NCBI GenBank assembly: GCA_900708905.1 | Contig: CAADRB010000021.1 | Span: forward strand, 2,057,898-2,121,897 | Direction of reading: 5' to 3' | Length of the DNA: 64,000 nucleotides | Origin: Hymenolepis diminuta | Lineage: Eukaryota; Platyhelminthes; Cestoda; Cyclophyllidea; Hymenolepididae | In this document: positions 35,518 to 49,073 of the stretch, piece after piece | How positions within the stretch are numbered: the stretch's first letter is position 1 | Layout of the letters: each line of letters starts with the position of its first letter | The notes under the pieces: model-generated | Database searches by the model: none | Told to the model about the DNA's origin: nothing | What the model saw: the letters and a program-made list of their open reading frames with translations, nothing else | Made by a program: the position numbers and the translations under genes

Positions 35518-38500
35518 ATGTGGATGGGAAGTCATTACTTTCAGCTTAGCATATTCGTTCTATTTGGAGCCTGTCTTTACTATATTTTCAACAACCACGG
35601 AAAGTAAATCGATTTGACTGATTTTTTCAATTATTCTTTTTGATTCTCTATTTTATTAACTTTTACCTTCATATTTTTGAATGCCTGTTTATTTTTATTT
35701 TTTATGCATATCATATTTATATTATGTTATTTTTGATTTTATTCAGTCATATCGAATTCAAAATTGTTCAGGTTCAGACTTTTTTTCGACATGGAGCTAG
35801 GACGCCCATTCATCATGTAAAAAGTCCCCTAACTGAGGTAGTTGATTTTCCACTTATTCTAACTTGTTTTAAGGCTCAATGGACCCCAGAAACGACCAAA
35901 GACCTTCCCGAAACTCTTATTCCAGTCAAACATATAGATATTATTGATGGATCTCCAGTTGAGAAAACCTTCGATCAGTTTTATCGAAATAAAATTCTTC
36001 CGGTAGGTTGTTCAATTTTGTGCGATGATATTGATTCAGTTGTTGGATACATTAGTGCCAAAACAATTCAATTTTCTATTTCGTATTTATTTTAGCTTTA
36101 GAATAGTAAATCAATATGAATATAGCCTTTCTTGGTTTATAAAAGCAAGAATATTTTTCGGTATTACTTGCTCCACAGGTTAATTTTTTTGGAATTAATT
36201 AATTTCAATTTAGGCTTATGGATGCATCAATTACAAAATTTCAAACGCAAAACTCCTAACGCTCGATATTATTCAATATCATAACCTCTAGATGACGTTT
36301 GCATAGCTGATTAAGATTTTATCATGGTATTGATGTAATTAAATAAAGTATTTGCAGCAAAGTAGATAGCTCTCCAGGTCTTTGAGGATGTGTTTACAGC
36401 ACTGGACTTACATAGGGAAAAGGTATCCTGAAGCCATTCAGATGAGAAACTCACATTTTACCACCTCTCTTGTTTGACAAATTTAGCCTATTGCATCACT
36501 GGGCATTGATTTTGTGACATCTAACTTAACAGGCGTGTTCTTTAACCACTGCTCAATCGAAGCAGTAGTGAAGTTATACCATAACTTGCCATTTTGGATT
36601 CATTACTTATATTAGAAAGTTCGTCTGGATGATATGTGTTAAGCATATGATGGATATAAGGATATAGTGCTAACAAGGGTGGGTTATTAAACATTTTGAT
36701 ATTGAGTTGAATGCTGTGCTAAATCTCAGTTCTTATGAACGAAAGTCTCTAAATTTCGCAAACCACTTACTGATTTGGAATCAGAGAGCAAGGCATAAAT
36801 TTAGAACTGTACATGTTTGGACCATCGTGACGATCCCACCTTCACAAATATAGATTAGTGCTGGCAAAGATTCGCAGTTAGTAAAGAATAATACAATTAA
36901 TTTCATCTCAATAAATAGTAATGCGGAATACTGTTTTATCTAATGCGAATGTGACTCGGTAATGCATAATCCTTTGGGACAGTTAAAGCAATGTCAGCCA
37001 TTGTTTTTAGAATGACAGAAAAAGAATAAATGTTCTCAGATTTTGTGAATTAATTGTTCCTGAAAATAAAGTATCCTTATTGTTATTACTAGCGTCTAGC
37101 CGGGTAGTCAATAAATCCCAAACCCCCTATTTGTGCAGCAATAGCACCCTTTCTATTAGTTAATAAATAGAAGCCTTCGTTGAGTCGCAGGTCTTCTTCT
37201 GAGCTATATTAATCAGTGACGGCCTCAGTGAGCAGCTTGTATTATATAAGTCGCTGCCTAATGCTACGTTATTGGCAGTTATGTTTGCTATAATACACAT
37301 TAAAAAGCTGAAAATGGCACTACTGAAGATAATGCTGAGAGTGTTATGCCCAATGTTACTCAATAAGCGTTTTAGTTAATTGCCCTGAAACTGATTAACA
37401 TTTACTGACCAGAGCGAATAAAACAACTTTCTGAAGTGGGAAGCATTTTCGTGTGCTATTAAGTAGGACTCTGTTGCTATGAGATGTTGGAAGCTTTGAG
37501 CTTTCGAATTTGTACGTTAATTTAGCTGCAGTGAATTTAGTTTCTGATGAACTTTTTTCATTCATTATGTGTCTGTCCTTTTTCTGGAGTGCGTCATTGA
37601 TTCATCCAGTTATGTGTTTATTTATGTGGCTGTGATCACCCAACATCCACTGCAGTCGGCAATGACTTCATTTCCTCACATAAAGAACTATCATATCCCA
37701 TAATTATTGCGTGCCTCCATCCATTCTCTACACTGTCTTATGGTTCAGGATATCTCCATGTTTTATTCTATTTCTTGGAATTGGATCTTTTTGGAAATTA
37801 CTGTTAGCTAAGTGTTTAGCCATGAAATTCTATATACTACGCTTGAGATCATGGACAAAATCATATCCGCAGACTCAGTTACTAAGTTAAACAATCTAAA
37901 TAGTACTTACCAGAGTCTTTTGAACTTCATCTTAGGGAGGAGAGACCGTTGGTGTGCTGACTACACAGGGTCAAAAGGATTTATACGATCTGGGAGTTCG
38001 AATGCGCAAGGTCTATGCTGGTCCAGACGGTATTCTCTCGGATCCTCCCAAAATCACAGAAATTGAGTAATTTTGCAGTTTATTTTAATAATAATAATTA
38101 TTATTAATGATTCCTCAAATCGCTCTGTACTTCTCTTTAATTTTTGTGGCTTTGAGTTTTGCATGACTGTTCATGCTGGTCGATTTGAATATATACTTCT
38201 GTAATGATTCATTACCACCTTTTCATTCCATCAACTGATTTTAGAACTTCATAAAATCATTTGGCACGTTCTTGAATATTTAACTTTATAGGGAAGTTAC
38301 TTTTCAGCCTTTCTATATAACGAGGGTGACATCTCTTGCTGTGAAAGAACACGGAGACCGATGACTTTGACTTAAAAATACTCAGGTAATCATATATAGT
38401 GCTATTTTCTGCAAGAGTATTCTTAACGTAATACTTCTGAGTGAGGACTGGTCTTAATCGCTTAGAAGGAAGTATTCGAGTTAAGAATTTGCATAGATGC

Positions 38501-41500
38501 ACATTTTAGATTTATAGCCCTCTTTTTCTCCATTCTGATAACCTGATACGAGGTTAAATGTCGTTGTCACCAATGCAGTTACATTACCATTTAGTGTCAG
38601 TCAACGCTATTGGTACTCTATTGAAGTGAATTCGTTATTTATAAGCAATGGCAATCCAGTGGACAATTTATCACAAACAAACTTAGTTATCATTTGGAAA
38701 AGGCAATGAAACACTATGATCTCTTTACAGACCAGTGGATGTGATAATAATGGAACTCCTGGTTATTTGAAGCGTCATTATTGTTTGAAATCACTGTTTT
38801 ACCGAAGTGATCTTTTCATATTATGATTCTATTTCAAGATTCCGGTGCCAACTCTCCAATTAATCATTTGAGCAAGAGAATCTGTTGTGAATCATCAATT
38901 TTCCCAATCACCTACATCTTAGAGTATCTATAAGGACGTGATCTTAAGCCTTTCATAAGCGGTTCCATCCCAAGTGAAGATGTCCTGTTAAGAGTTTTGA
39001 CTCCACATTTACGATGGACCTGTAGCGGACATCAATTTGTTGTGATTATAGATGCTCGGGAATTATGAAAATATAATGCTAAAGTTGAATAGATTTTTAT
39101 TGTGAAATAGTAGCGAGAAACTGTGAGAGAACCGTCGGGGTTCCAGATAATTAAAAATGGATAAAGGGGATGAAAGTGGGTAGGTATATACTAAGTATGG
39201 AAAGTTGGAGTGTCGTGTTGGTTATAAATCAGTCGAGTCAAGGTGACTCAGCTTTTGGCACAGTTGGATGTCTCAAGTTGATGTCTTGAGGGATGCAAAC
39301 TGGTCATAACTCCCATCTGGGAGCCCGTCTAGGACTAGAAATGAAAAATAAATAGTTGATTAAATAGATACGTTTAAAATCACTGAGGCTCTAGTTATTC
39401 ATCCATCCCTAGGTGGTGTCGACAATTGCCTGATATGCTTATCACTTCTGGTTTTCTTTCTCGGTTTAACCGATAATTATTGGCATCTCTTCCCTCTACC
39501 CCAAATGAAGCGAATGGTATCAAAACTATATTTCGAATCTTTTCTAGCATATTCACAGCTAATTTAAGCGATTACGTTTAAAGCTTCTATGATTGATTCT
39601 CATTGTATAACCTTGTGGTTCTCACACATTTGTATCTAATGCTTTTTTATAATGTAAACCTAAAGTAAAACAGAGGTTACAGTTACGTTTCACTTCTTCA
39701 TTTATCAGTTGACTGACTTTCAGACTTCTGCCAACCGTTTGTAAAGTGATTTGAATTCCCACTCAGTGTCAGAAAATGGATTTGAGGTTTTCAAAAAATC
39801 CTTTTTCCCTATGGAAATGAGGAAAGGCGTATTATGTCGTAAGTCCTCATGACACCCGACTGGATCTTTTTGTGTATAATTTCTTCCCGTTATCTTATGT
39901 TTTTTCTTGCACTCCTTTATTTACAGGACACGGTCAACACGAGTTCAACGCAATCTCAAATCCATGCGGTCCCTTATTGCTGGTCTAACTGATGGGCATA
40001 TTGATGGTACGTTCAAATTCATATTTTTCGCTCATCTTGCGACCAGTTAAATAGGGCTAAAATCCACCCCTGTAATACCAAATCACAAATCTCAAATACC
40101 TTAGGGAGAGCAGAAGGTGAAGTAAGGTTAGTGTTATTGAGACGAGGCACAAACATAAGGGCGGAAAACTTGACAATCTATTCCTCTTACAAGTCCATAC
40201 GTACTTCACTAAAATAGTATTTGAAAAGGATAGTGTCTGTAGTTGGTTATTTACATTAGATCTGTCTGTCTCATAGCTATCAAATTGGTAGAGCAGGGAG
40301 AAAATCAACAGGCGGGGTTAAGATAACTGCAGTGGATCGATGAGTAACTTAATGAAAAAAGTATGGCTCATAGTGAAGGTAGAGGGAATGTAACTATGAG
40401 GTATGTGGAGAACTTGGATAAATCGATAACAGTGGGTATGGTACAAGGTACTACATTGTACTGCGAAATTTGTTTATAGATTTGTTGAATAACCAAGGAT
40501 GTCTTTTGAACATGGAGAGGAGGGGGACATATAAGCTATACTGAGATCTGAATTTATAACTAATAAGTGTCGAAACTTAGGTTTCCGCTGTTAAATGTTC
40601 TCTATGTTTTGCCTTCATTTTTCTTTTAGGTACTTTAGAGATACCTTCAGTTGACTATGATAAGGAGATTCTCTATCCGAACCTCAAAATGAACAATGAT
40701 GTTGAGGCGTTTTACGAAGGCACTGAAGAGTTGCAACAAAATGTCGGTCTGAGGGAATTAAAAGAGAAGATCAAGAAGGCTTTGAGTACAGTTAAAAGTT
40801 TTATTGATAACATAGTTGTATTTTATACTCGTTTTCAACCATTTCATCTACCGATTGTTAAATATTTTTGCTGAAATTTATATGATGTATACATTTGTTT
40901 TACTAATTTATTATCCTTTAGTGAACTTGTTCAAGAGGTATAGAAACCGTTTTTTTGCCCCGAGAGCCCAAATTTATCGAGATTAGTTATCGAATTAAGC
41001 GATCTGTTTGATTGGCTTGGAAGAGATTGAGGAGTCAGATCTTGAAATTTGAACTGTAGAGTATTTTGGACATGATGCGGTGAATTGTACCCTGAGAGTT
41101 AAAAGTAGGAAATTTGACGGATGTAAAATTTAAAATAAGTATAACTCTTAATAACCTGATTTACTCTTATTGATCCCTATTCCTTCATTCCTTATTGAAC
41201 TATTTAATCTCCCTCCTCCCCCTCCCCACTGTGTTTATAATTTATGCAATTTTATCCTGCTTTACCATTGGTCATGATAATATGTATACTGAAGGTCGTG
41301 ATTTGATTGGAATGTCCTTCACCTTAGTGATAGCTAAGGTCAAATGTCGAATTCAAGGACTTTATATTTTAATTGCCCTATGCTAATTAGGAAGAGAACT
41401 AACGTTTATAGTCCCTACACTCTCTATATCCATTAAGGCAAATGTTAGCGACACTTAGTTTGGAGAGATGAAAAGTATTCTAGAGCCGTTTTTATGAGAA

Positions 41501-44500
41501 ACCTTCTACAACCCATCTTGGTTGTAGAATTAAGTTAAACATTGGTTGATCGTCACGTCACTGCATGTGCACTAATGAGCATTGGTCTCGTGACCTCTGA
41601 CGTGACAGACGTGCACGTTCACCACTGTTCTACCAATACTCAAGTTATTCATTAATTTATCAGTTCGGTTTCGTTATCCCTTACTTGAGAGTATCTTTTA
41701 ATCTTCAGAGTCGAATTAGGCAAGGAATGACTCATATTCCGTTGCCATTGTAATTAAACAAATAACAGACAAAGTCCGTATTGAAACTATGACTAAGTTC
41801 TTACGCTTGCAAATATCCCGTGTTTTTCATAAAGACATTCAATAGGTGTGCGCTGATTCATCGCCTTTGACTGATTTGATTAGCCGATTGTGTTATTCAG
41901 TTTCTAATTCCTATCCTACGGCTTCGTTTTCAATGATTTGAGCCCTTGTATTAATGCCACTTTTCACCTAACAATAAAATTATAAGCTAACCAAATCAGT
42001 AGAATTTAATCACATTCTTTTTTTCTTTGTGAAATCTTCTTAATCCCAACCTCGATTTCATTCACTTGTTTGCTCGAAATGCTCACTTTAGTAATTCCCA
42101 CTTTTTTTAGAGATAGATTTGCTGGTAGATGAATTCAATTCAGATCCGGAGAAGCACTCGAACGATTGCCAAATCTACTATGTGAGAGATGATTATGCTG
42201 CTCGTAAAGTGAGTTTCATGTTTCAATAATCTTCTATAAAGGTCTGTCTCTCTCCCTCCCCCTCGTTTGTATGTCTTAGCAGTTGTAATTGACTCAATTG
42301 ACTGGGAGGTGATTTAATCAAGACTTGTTGTCTCGGAGATCTTTTGGGTCTTTGTACGTAATTCCCAATATAATTCAATCTCCAATATTAATCTACCTTT
42401 CGACTGTGAATTAGGGAATATAATATAAGATCAGCTTTCCTTCTCAACCATTGGAAGAAAAAATGAATTGAACCCGGAAGACCGACCCTTGATTGAAAAA
42501 ACGGTCAATAGCCACTAAAAATCGTAGAAAAGCATATACTGCAATCCAGAAAACAAATCAAGAAATTTGAATTTTGGAACTTGAACTGCCCATTTAGTAA
42601 ATACTTCTAAATCAAATGAAATAACACTATTTAATACTTTGACGTTGCTCTCAGCATCATTTTGATCTCCTCTCCTTCATCATCTATCTGACTTTCTGTT
42701 AATTAATTTCGATTGCTTCCCACAACTGAAAATTATACAGTTTTTTGGTTTTGATAACCTTTGGTATCAAATCACCTCGAATAGCAACTTCAACTTTGAA
42801 CTACTGCTTTGAGAGAGAGAGATTTGTGGATGATATACGTTCACAATTTCATTGGCTGATAAGACATGTTTTTTTTGTTATCTGGCGTTAAATATGTACC
42901 TTTACAAAAGTGCGCCTGAGGTAATTTATTTTCTAAGGTCAAATGGTCGATGAGAGCCATTAACGGAACTAGGACGCAGAACGACCTTTGAAAATATGTC
43001 CCTTTTTCACGTGAAATGCAATGCTGCATTTTGCTTATTCGTTTAATGCTCAAAACCTAAAACGTCAAAGGTATATGTGAATGTTTAATAATCTCATTAT
43101 TGGTGCTGAATTAGCTATCACATGTATTTTGGAGGACCGTTATAAGGTCAAGGCCGTATTTTTCAAAAGGGTGAAAGCAAATCTTTTTTCAAGTTTTTCC
43201 GGATAAGTAGAAATGTGTTTATCCTTTTTATGTTAGCAAATTTTATTCGATCGTATGTTAAGTTTGAGTTTCTAGCAATCTTCTAGGAAATTGTAGTTAG
43301 GTTTATTGGGAATATCCCTTAGTGCTTCCTGGGTGGTTTGTCCGGTTAAGTTTATTGTAAGCATATTTTGGGAAACATGGTTAAAGAATACGCTCTTTCC
43401 CTATTTTTACTCTAGCACAATGGCTTCCCAATTCCAAGGGAACTAGCAGAACTTGAAAAAGATATTGACCACTACTGTGCAATCGAGCTCCTCAGTGAAA
43501 TGCTCGGAAAACGAGAGTAAGCAATCGATTTCTTTTAATAAGCTCTGATTACTTCGATCTTTCGTTTAAATATCATTTCTGTCTTTAGGAATTGGAGGTC
43601 TAGACTGGATATTAATATCGGACCTGTACTGCATATTGTTCTCTCAAAGATGCGCAACTATACTAAGTATACCATATCCTTATGCTTTTTGAAATATTTT
43701 TAAAAGTACTTCTAAGGGGTTATTTACCATTTTTGAGTTTAATAGATTTATAACCATACAGCTTAATAAAGAATCGCTTCTTTTGCTGTTCAAGCTCTTG
43801 TCAATGTGAATTCTGACCTTGTTTTCGTACAGTATCAACCAGCTCAGATATCTCTTAAAGTTTTCTTATATGGTTAAGTATTAATAATTCAGTCTTTATA
43901 TCTTATCCAATAAAATTATTTGAAACCTCTGTATTTCGAAGATGTTTTCTATTGATAACATTTAGTTAAGGTGTCCTGGAATCGCTCTTATTAAAATATC
44001 GCATTTTCCATTCCGCCTGTTGACCAGAATTAACTGGTGTGGCTGGCCACCCACATCACTGGATGTCCACCAGTGAACATTAATCTCGTGATCCCTGATT
44101 CGACAGACGAGTATGTTAGCTGCTGCGCCACCGCTGCACATTTAAGGAAAGCGTTTCCAAACACCCGTCTTGGGTTGAGAATAGCATTCTAGAGCCTCTC
44201 TAGTGAGAAAATCGAATCCTGTCAGACATTCTGCTCACTTTGTGTTCGTCATTGGACATAGAATCATTGGCCCTATACTTTGCAATCCCGTACGTTAGCC
44301 GGTTAAAGAACCCGATAGTCATATATAGTCTTTGTTTTAGATTTCGCTAGAGAGTTGTCCCATTAACGAGATAAAGACCAGAATACCTTGGTTCGAAAGA
44401 CCATAACCAGTCAATATTAAACCCTTTCAGTAATCCTCCACTGCAGTTGTATGCGGTACACGACTCTTCCCTTCTGCCAATCCTGCTTGTTCTTGACAGT

Positions 44501-44890
44501 TGGGATGGGACATGGCCTCCCTTTGCCGCCGATATCACTTTTGAACTCTATCTTCAGACATCTGGTCCTTCATATGAACCTTCCTGTCCACCCGCAGTCA
44601 TAGAAGGTCAACCCAACTCTCAATTTAATTGGTCTTCTGTTCCTTTTAAGAGATTATGGGTCCGTGTACTCTATCTTGGTCAACCACTGCCTTTGGCTTC
44701 CACGTGGATGAAGGGAGACGTTGATGTAAAAGAACTGACTGGCTCAGATGACTTCATCCCCTTAGCTGAGTTTGCTCGACGACTGGCACCTTTTGCGCTA
44801 TCTATGGAGGATTTTCAAGTAAAGTGTCAAGAAAATGCAGAAAAACTTGCTATGGATTTTCGTAAACCTAGAAGTCCAATGACTGTATAG
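35518..44890 (+). CDS. ACP6: Lysophosphatidic acid phosphatase type 6-like, gene 1, 10 exons, complete
   Basis: This histidine acid phosphatase most likely removes phosphate from lysophosphatidate or related phosphomonoesters. Exons: 35518-35603, 35747-35837, 35874-36002, 37936-38066, 39927-40006, 40630-40785, 42111-42208, 43416-43516, 43589-43666 and 44431-44890 (stop TAG). They join to 469 residues with GT-AG introns. Exon 1 encodes MWMGSHYFQLSIFVLFG..., a short N-tail and one hydrophobic helix, read as a signal anchor or signal peptide. The nucleophile motif FFRHGARTP puts the phosphoryl-accepting His at 44. RSTR (about 148-151) is the second phosphate-binding arginine site. LYAVHDSSLLP (His327-Asp328) supplies the proton donor. 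DGTWPPFAADITFELY is close to the same part of human ACP6 and unlike prostatic-type phosphatases. An NWS sequon in the last exon fits a lumenal or extracellular domain. A paralogue follows at 49074. Substrate is inferred from family only. Confidence 0.92.
36360..36590 (-). repeat. tRNA-derived SINE relic
   Basis: The plus strand reads body first (gatgagaaactcacatttta, tgcatcactgggcattga), then the inverted head (gacatctaacttaacaggcg, tctttaaccactgc). This is one of the more complete copies and shows the order body then head on the plus strand. It lies in intron 3 of the first phosphatase gene. Confidence 0.5.
41450..41645 (-). repeat. tRNA-derived SINE relic with well-kept head
   Basis: The head reads ctcgtgacctctgacgtgac followed by agacgtgcacgttcaccact. 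Its reverse complement has the A-box-like gtggtgaacgtgc and B-box-like ggtcacgagacc at tRNA spacing. The body (gtattctagagccgttttta, tgagaaacc) precedes it on the plus strand. It lies in intron 6 of the first phosphatase gene. Confidence 0.6.
42655..43075 (+). repeat. Dispersed repeat shared with 18165-18480
   Basis: Collinear with the transporter-intron copy through several conserved blocks, for example gattgcttcccacaa and ggacgcagaacgacctttga. It carries an insertion in the middle. It lies in intron 7 of the first phosphatase gene. The open frame on its minus strand (42841-43053) is judged to be incidental. Confidence 0.6.
44030..44270 (-). repeat. tRNA-derived SINE relics
   Basis: The inverted head (ctcgtgatccctgattcgac, agacgagtatgttagctgct) is preceded by tggctggccacccacatcac. 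It is followed at 44150 by a second body (aaggaaagcgtttccaaaca, gtgagaaaatcgaatcctgt). The arrangement copies that at 22935-23300. It lies in intron 9 of the first phosphatase gene. Confidence 0.55.
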
Positions 44891-47800
44891 ATCGTCTTAG
44901 TGAGGAAAGGGACTAGATGTATGCTTTGAAGGTATTGCATGTTCTGTATGTATACCTCAATCCGCAGCCTTTTTAACAAAAAACAATTTCCTCCTCTTCT
45001 AGATTGTATGTCTTATTTAAATTGAATAAAATACTTACTTTTGATATGCAAATAGAAGTCTGAGTCTTTATTCTTATTTTCTTTGGAAGTGGGGATTAAA
45101 GATTGCTTGAGGTTAACATTCATATTTACAACTCCTACATAGATCAAGTATAGCTGAAATCTAGGCTATATTAGGAGCAAAATGGTTATCAGTTTAATAA
45201 AAATCGCAATTCTTGAAGATCGTTATTTTGTAGGAATGTGTGCTGCTGGATGTATTGTGAAATACTTCTTCATCAAGGCTAAGTATTTCGAGTGGAGGAC
45301 AGATTAAGATATGTGAGAAGAAATACAAGGATTCGTCTTATTTCCGAATACCTCGGCGGATTAACACTTTCCACTTCCACTCGTGATCTTAACATTGGAA
45401 AAAATACCTACTTTTCCGTTGTACCTGTTATAATGTGAACTAGTCGCAAACTTTTATAGCCAGTCTTAATGACTGCCTTAGTTCAGGAGATCCATCCGAA
45501 TACGAAGTATGTGAACGAAGGCAGGTGTTGGTGGTTATTAATGATGATGAAGGTGCCTGGCCATCTCGGTTTTTATTTATAAGCTTCGAGGTTACTATAC
45601 ATACAGGGCAATGAGAACATATCCCTAATCCGATTGGTGATGATAGTCAATTTAACTTTGAGCTCCCTTTGTGCTTCTCACGCATTCATAGATGTCGATG
45701 AGTCAGCTGCAGATCAAGCGAACTGTCTAATTGTAGATTATCTAGGTTGAGTTATATTGCCTAAAATCAGCAATGCAAATATAAACAAGACTTTTTAGCA
45801 ACTAATAGCAAGATTTAGCGTTTTTATTGAAAAATTACACTGGTCAACCATTGATCTAAGTAGATTTGGGGTTAATTAATTGTCAGGGAAAGTGATAATG
45901 ATCATCGTTCAAAATATTAAGTTGTCTCAGGGATTTTAAGATAGTGACCAAGGCATACTTCAACAAACATTCGTTAATTTTTCCCCTTAATTTGTCGCAA
46001 AGATGACTCTTTTATTAGAGTACTTGAGCAAAAATTACTGACATTGCTGGAATGACTGTAAATATTATTCTAGTGGAAATAGGAACGTCCTTCAATGAAA
46101 ATAAATGAGGAGGCTACCTCATCTCTAGTGAATGGCTTGCGTCATTGAAACTTGATTTTTTAACACACTTTAAATTAATTATTTAGAAGTATTCTGAACT
46201 CAATAATTACTTTCTTAAGAAAGTTAATTTTTAGCAAGTAAAAGAATTAGACAATTTCCGGCGCTGTTTCCATCTTTCGAAGGAAATGATTTTAGAATAA
46301 ATTTATTATTTCCAGTATTTCTAGGATTTGGATAACAAAAGTTAGTTATTATCTTAAAAACTCTGATCGAGTAGGTGACATGCGTTAATTATCGAGCATT
46401 TCTGGGGTTACTTGTACTCAACCGTCATTATTATTTCTCATAGCTAGGCAAAAAAACTTTGCAACTTCCATCGTGAGGAAATATCCTAACATAATGGGAG
46501 TGATTACTCACAAAGAGGGGGTATGTTCATTTTAGGGGGAAATATTTCGATCAGTCTATATTCTCTTTGTCTCCTCATCAATATGAATATGGAGGATTTG
46601 AATGCAAGATGGTAATAACCGGAACACTACGGCGATTGAAAGGACTAAAAAGGACAACGATCAATCTCTTCTAAACGAAATGATGCGTCATAAATTACTC
46701 AAAATTTAATAGATTATTTTGAAGTTAAAATCAATTGTTTACTCATTCTTAAGCCCACTTGATTACAATCCACCTTTTGAAATCAAATGATTGTGGAAAT
46801 ACATGACATAGCATAATATAATTTTCTAGATCAGTAGTTAAAAATTACATTGCATAAACATTCACCTCTTTGGTTCGGATGTTAATATAGAACCGAATAC
46901 ACACTTTAGGTAAAATATAACGGATTGCAAGGTCTGTTGCTCAGCAGTGGGAGTATAAATGTTAGATATTTTGTTCAATTCTTTTAGGAAGAAATAATGG
47001 TAAATAAAAAATGAGATAAAAAGATACTTGAGTGGAACTGAGTTAATCTGATTTTAACCGGGTATCATCTTAGCTTGTGCTAACTGACTGCTCTATAGCC
47101 TTGGAGATATATAGAAATTTTTGAAGTTTGATGAAATCTGGACGTTTGCTTTCTGCCACAAATATATGTGGATTTTCAAATACGCGATTATGAAATTGCA
47201 AAAGAACTGGAATCTTCATTAATGAAATGCACTAATCGATATCATTTTCCCACAATCGTCTTCCAAATCATGTTCTTCAATATTTCAATTAGATTCAAGT
47301 CCTAATGAAATAGAGGTGAAGACTGAAGCTGGATCCCCAAAGAAATCTTTGCTCTTCATTTGCTCTCTAATTTGTCCTGTCCATATTGCCTTATGTCGGA
47401 TCATTAAAAGCTTATATGCTTACAATCAAACTAATTAAATAAACAAAAACAGAATGAATTGTGATTAACTGATATTGATAGATTAGAAATGACTATTCTA
47501 TCAAACTGTATCACATATAAATTATATCCATTGATGCGTACGAAATCGTAACTTCCGCTTCCCAGGAATATGTATTTTTTGAATTCAGCTAATAATCGAC
47601 CATTGGCTATTCATTTATGCCATTATATTTACATTTAATTGTCATTAATAGCCGCAAAAACTATTGGGGTTCAAAATACCTTAAGCATATATTTGCTTTC
47701 AAATGGGACTTAGTCTGAAGTAATTTAAAATTTTCGCACAATGCAGTGCTAATAAATAAGAACAAATCTTTCTTCTAACAAGACCAATCCCCTTTTCTTG

Positions 47801-49073
47801 CATTGTCTAGTTTTTTAATGAACATTTGTGATGATTTATAATTGTAAGTTCGGACGTATTTCACATGCATCGATCTCTTCAGGGCTGAAGTTCATTTATT
47901 TGATGTCTATTCATGTACCTCCAATTTGTATATTTAATGCTGCATTTATTACGTACGGGTCGGATCGGTGTTTGTCCATTCTGTCTATTATACATCTTAA
48001 AATAATGAAGTCTGTCAGATTTCTCTTATTTATTAAATTTAAATTTGTGGAATAAAACCAATCAACTAACCGGAAAAAGTAATCGAATCAATCTACATTT
48101 GCATGAATTCAAGCTGGTAGAGTGGTCTCACAAGTATGAAATACGCTATTTGATCAGTGTCACATACTCCAAAAACTTCTTTTAGTATTGATGCAACAGC
48201 CACCACATCTGACTTATACGTTTTCGCAATTTTCAAGGTCATTTGAAGAAAACTATGGAAATTGTTAGGTAGAATACTCAAAATTTGCGGAGCTAATTTA
48301 GTGGAAAAAAATAAAGAAAAACTGTGGCAGTTATTTGTTTGCAATTTCCACTAATAAAATTACTGATTGATGCTTTTGGTAGCAGTTTATGATATGTTCG
48401 AACGAGATTAATGATTTATTGAATTTATCTTACAATCAATTCATTCATTTAAGATGAAAAGCCAAGTGGGAGAGGACGTTAGGATTAAACTTAATTCTGA
48501 CTATCTAAATAACCCCAAAATATTAGAATTCACTATAAATTGATCATACATATAAAAAGATCATGCAGCATAAAATGACATAAAAGGGGAATTTGTATTT
48601 CAGAAATCATTGAAAATATCTGGAAATAAAAAATTAAGGGGAGAGCGTACGGAAAATCTTGCCCTTTCAAAAGAACAAGTAGACGGAACAAGCAAACTGT
48701 TTGTTGACAAAATCAAACAGTTTAAAATAAGATGTTTAGCCTTTATTTAATGGAATATGAATCTAAATGATAAATATATATCCCTTTTTTTATTGATGTT
48801 ATTCAAGACGTTCGATATATCTCCTGTTTTCACGTAATAACTGTCAGGTATTGCAGAATTCCATTCATAAAAAAGTTAAATTTTTGTTGAAGAGCTAAAA
48901 TAGCATTATGATGTATTATGCAAAGTCACAGTAAAAATATTTCAACTATTCCAATTTTAATTTAACTTACCAATTGAGGGTCAAACGGTTTGATTGGCGG
49001 CTTACATAATACATATACGCTCAGATACATTTATTCATCTGAAAATTCCTGGGGTTTTCTCTCGACTGTAGTC
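44891..49073. other. Intergenic spacer between the two phosphatase genes
   Basis: After the poly(A) signal at 45025, about 4 kb of AT-rich DNA shows no exon. No extra or broken phosphatase exon was found here. Open frames at 47828-48055 (+) and 48093-48344 (-) have no recognised domain. Confidence 0.45.
45025..45030 (+). terminator. Poly(A) signal of the first phosphatase gene
   Basis: AATAAA lies 135 nt after the stop codon at 44890. It gives a short 3' UTR and leaves about 4 kb before the next gene's start. Confidence 0.55.

Noticed and set aside
38080..38106. AT trinucleotide run forming an inverted repeat (aataataataattattatt)
   Set aside because: Simple repeats of this kind are expected in AT-rich introns. 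No array structure with spacers, and so no CRISPR-like feature, was seen anywhere.
44347..44538. Minus-strand frame opposite the last phosphatase exon
   Set aside because: It partly overlaps the plus-strand coding exon at 44431-44890, which has clear ACP6 similarity and explains the openness of the other strand.
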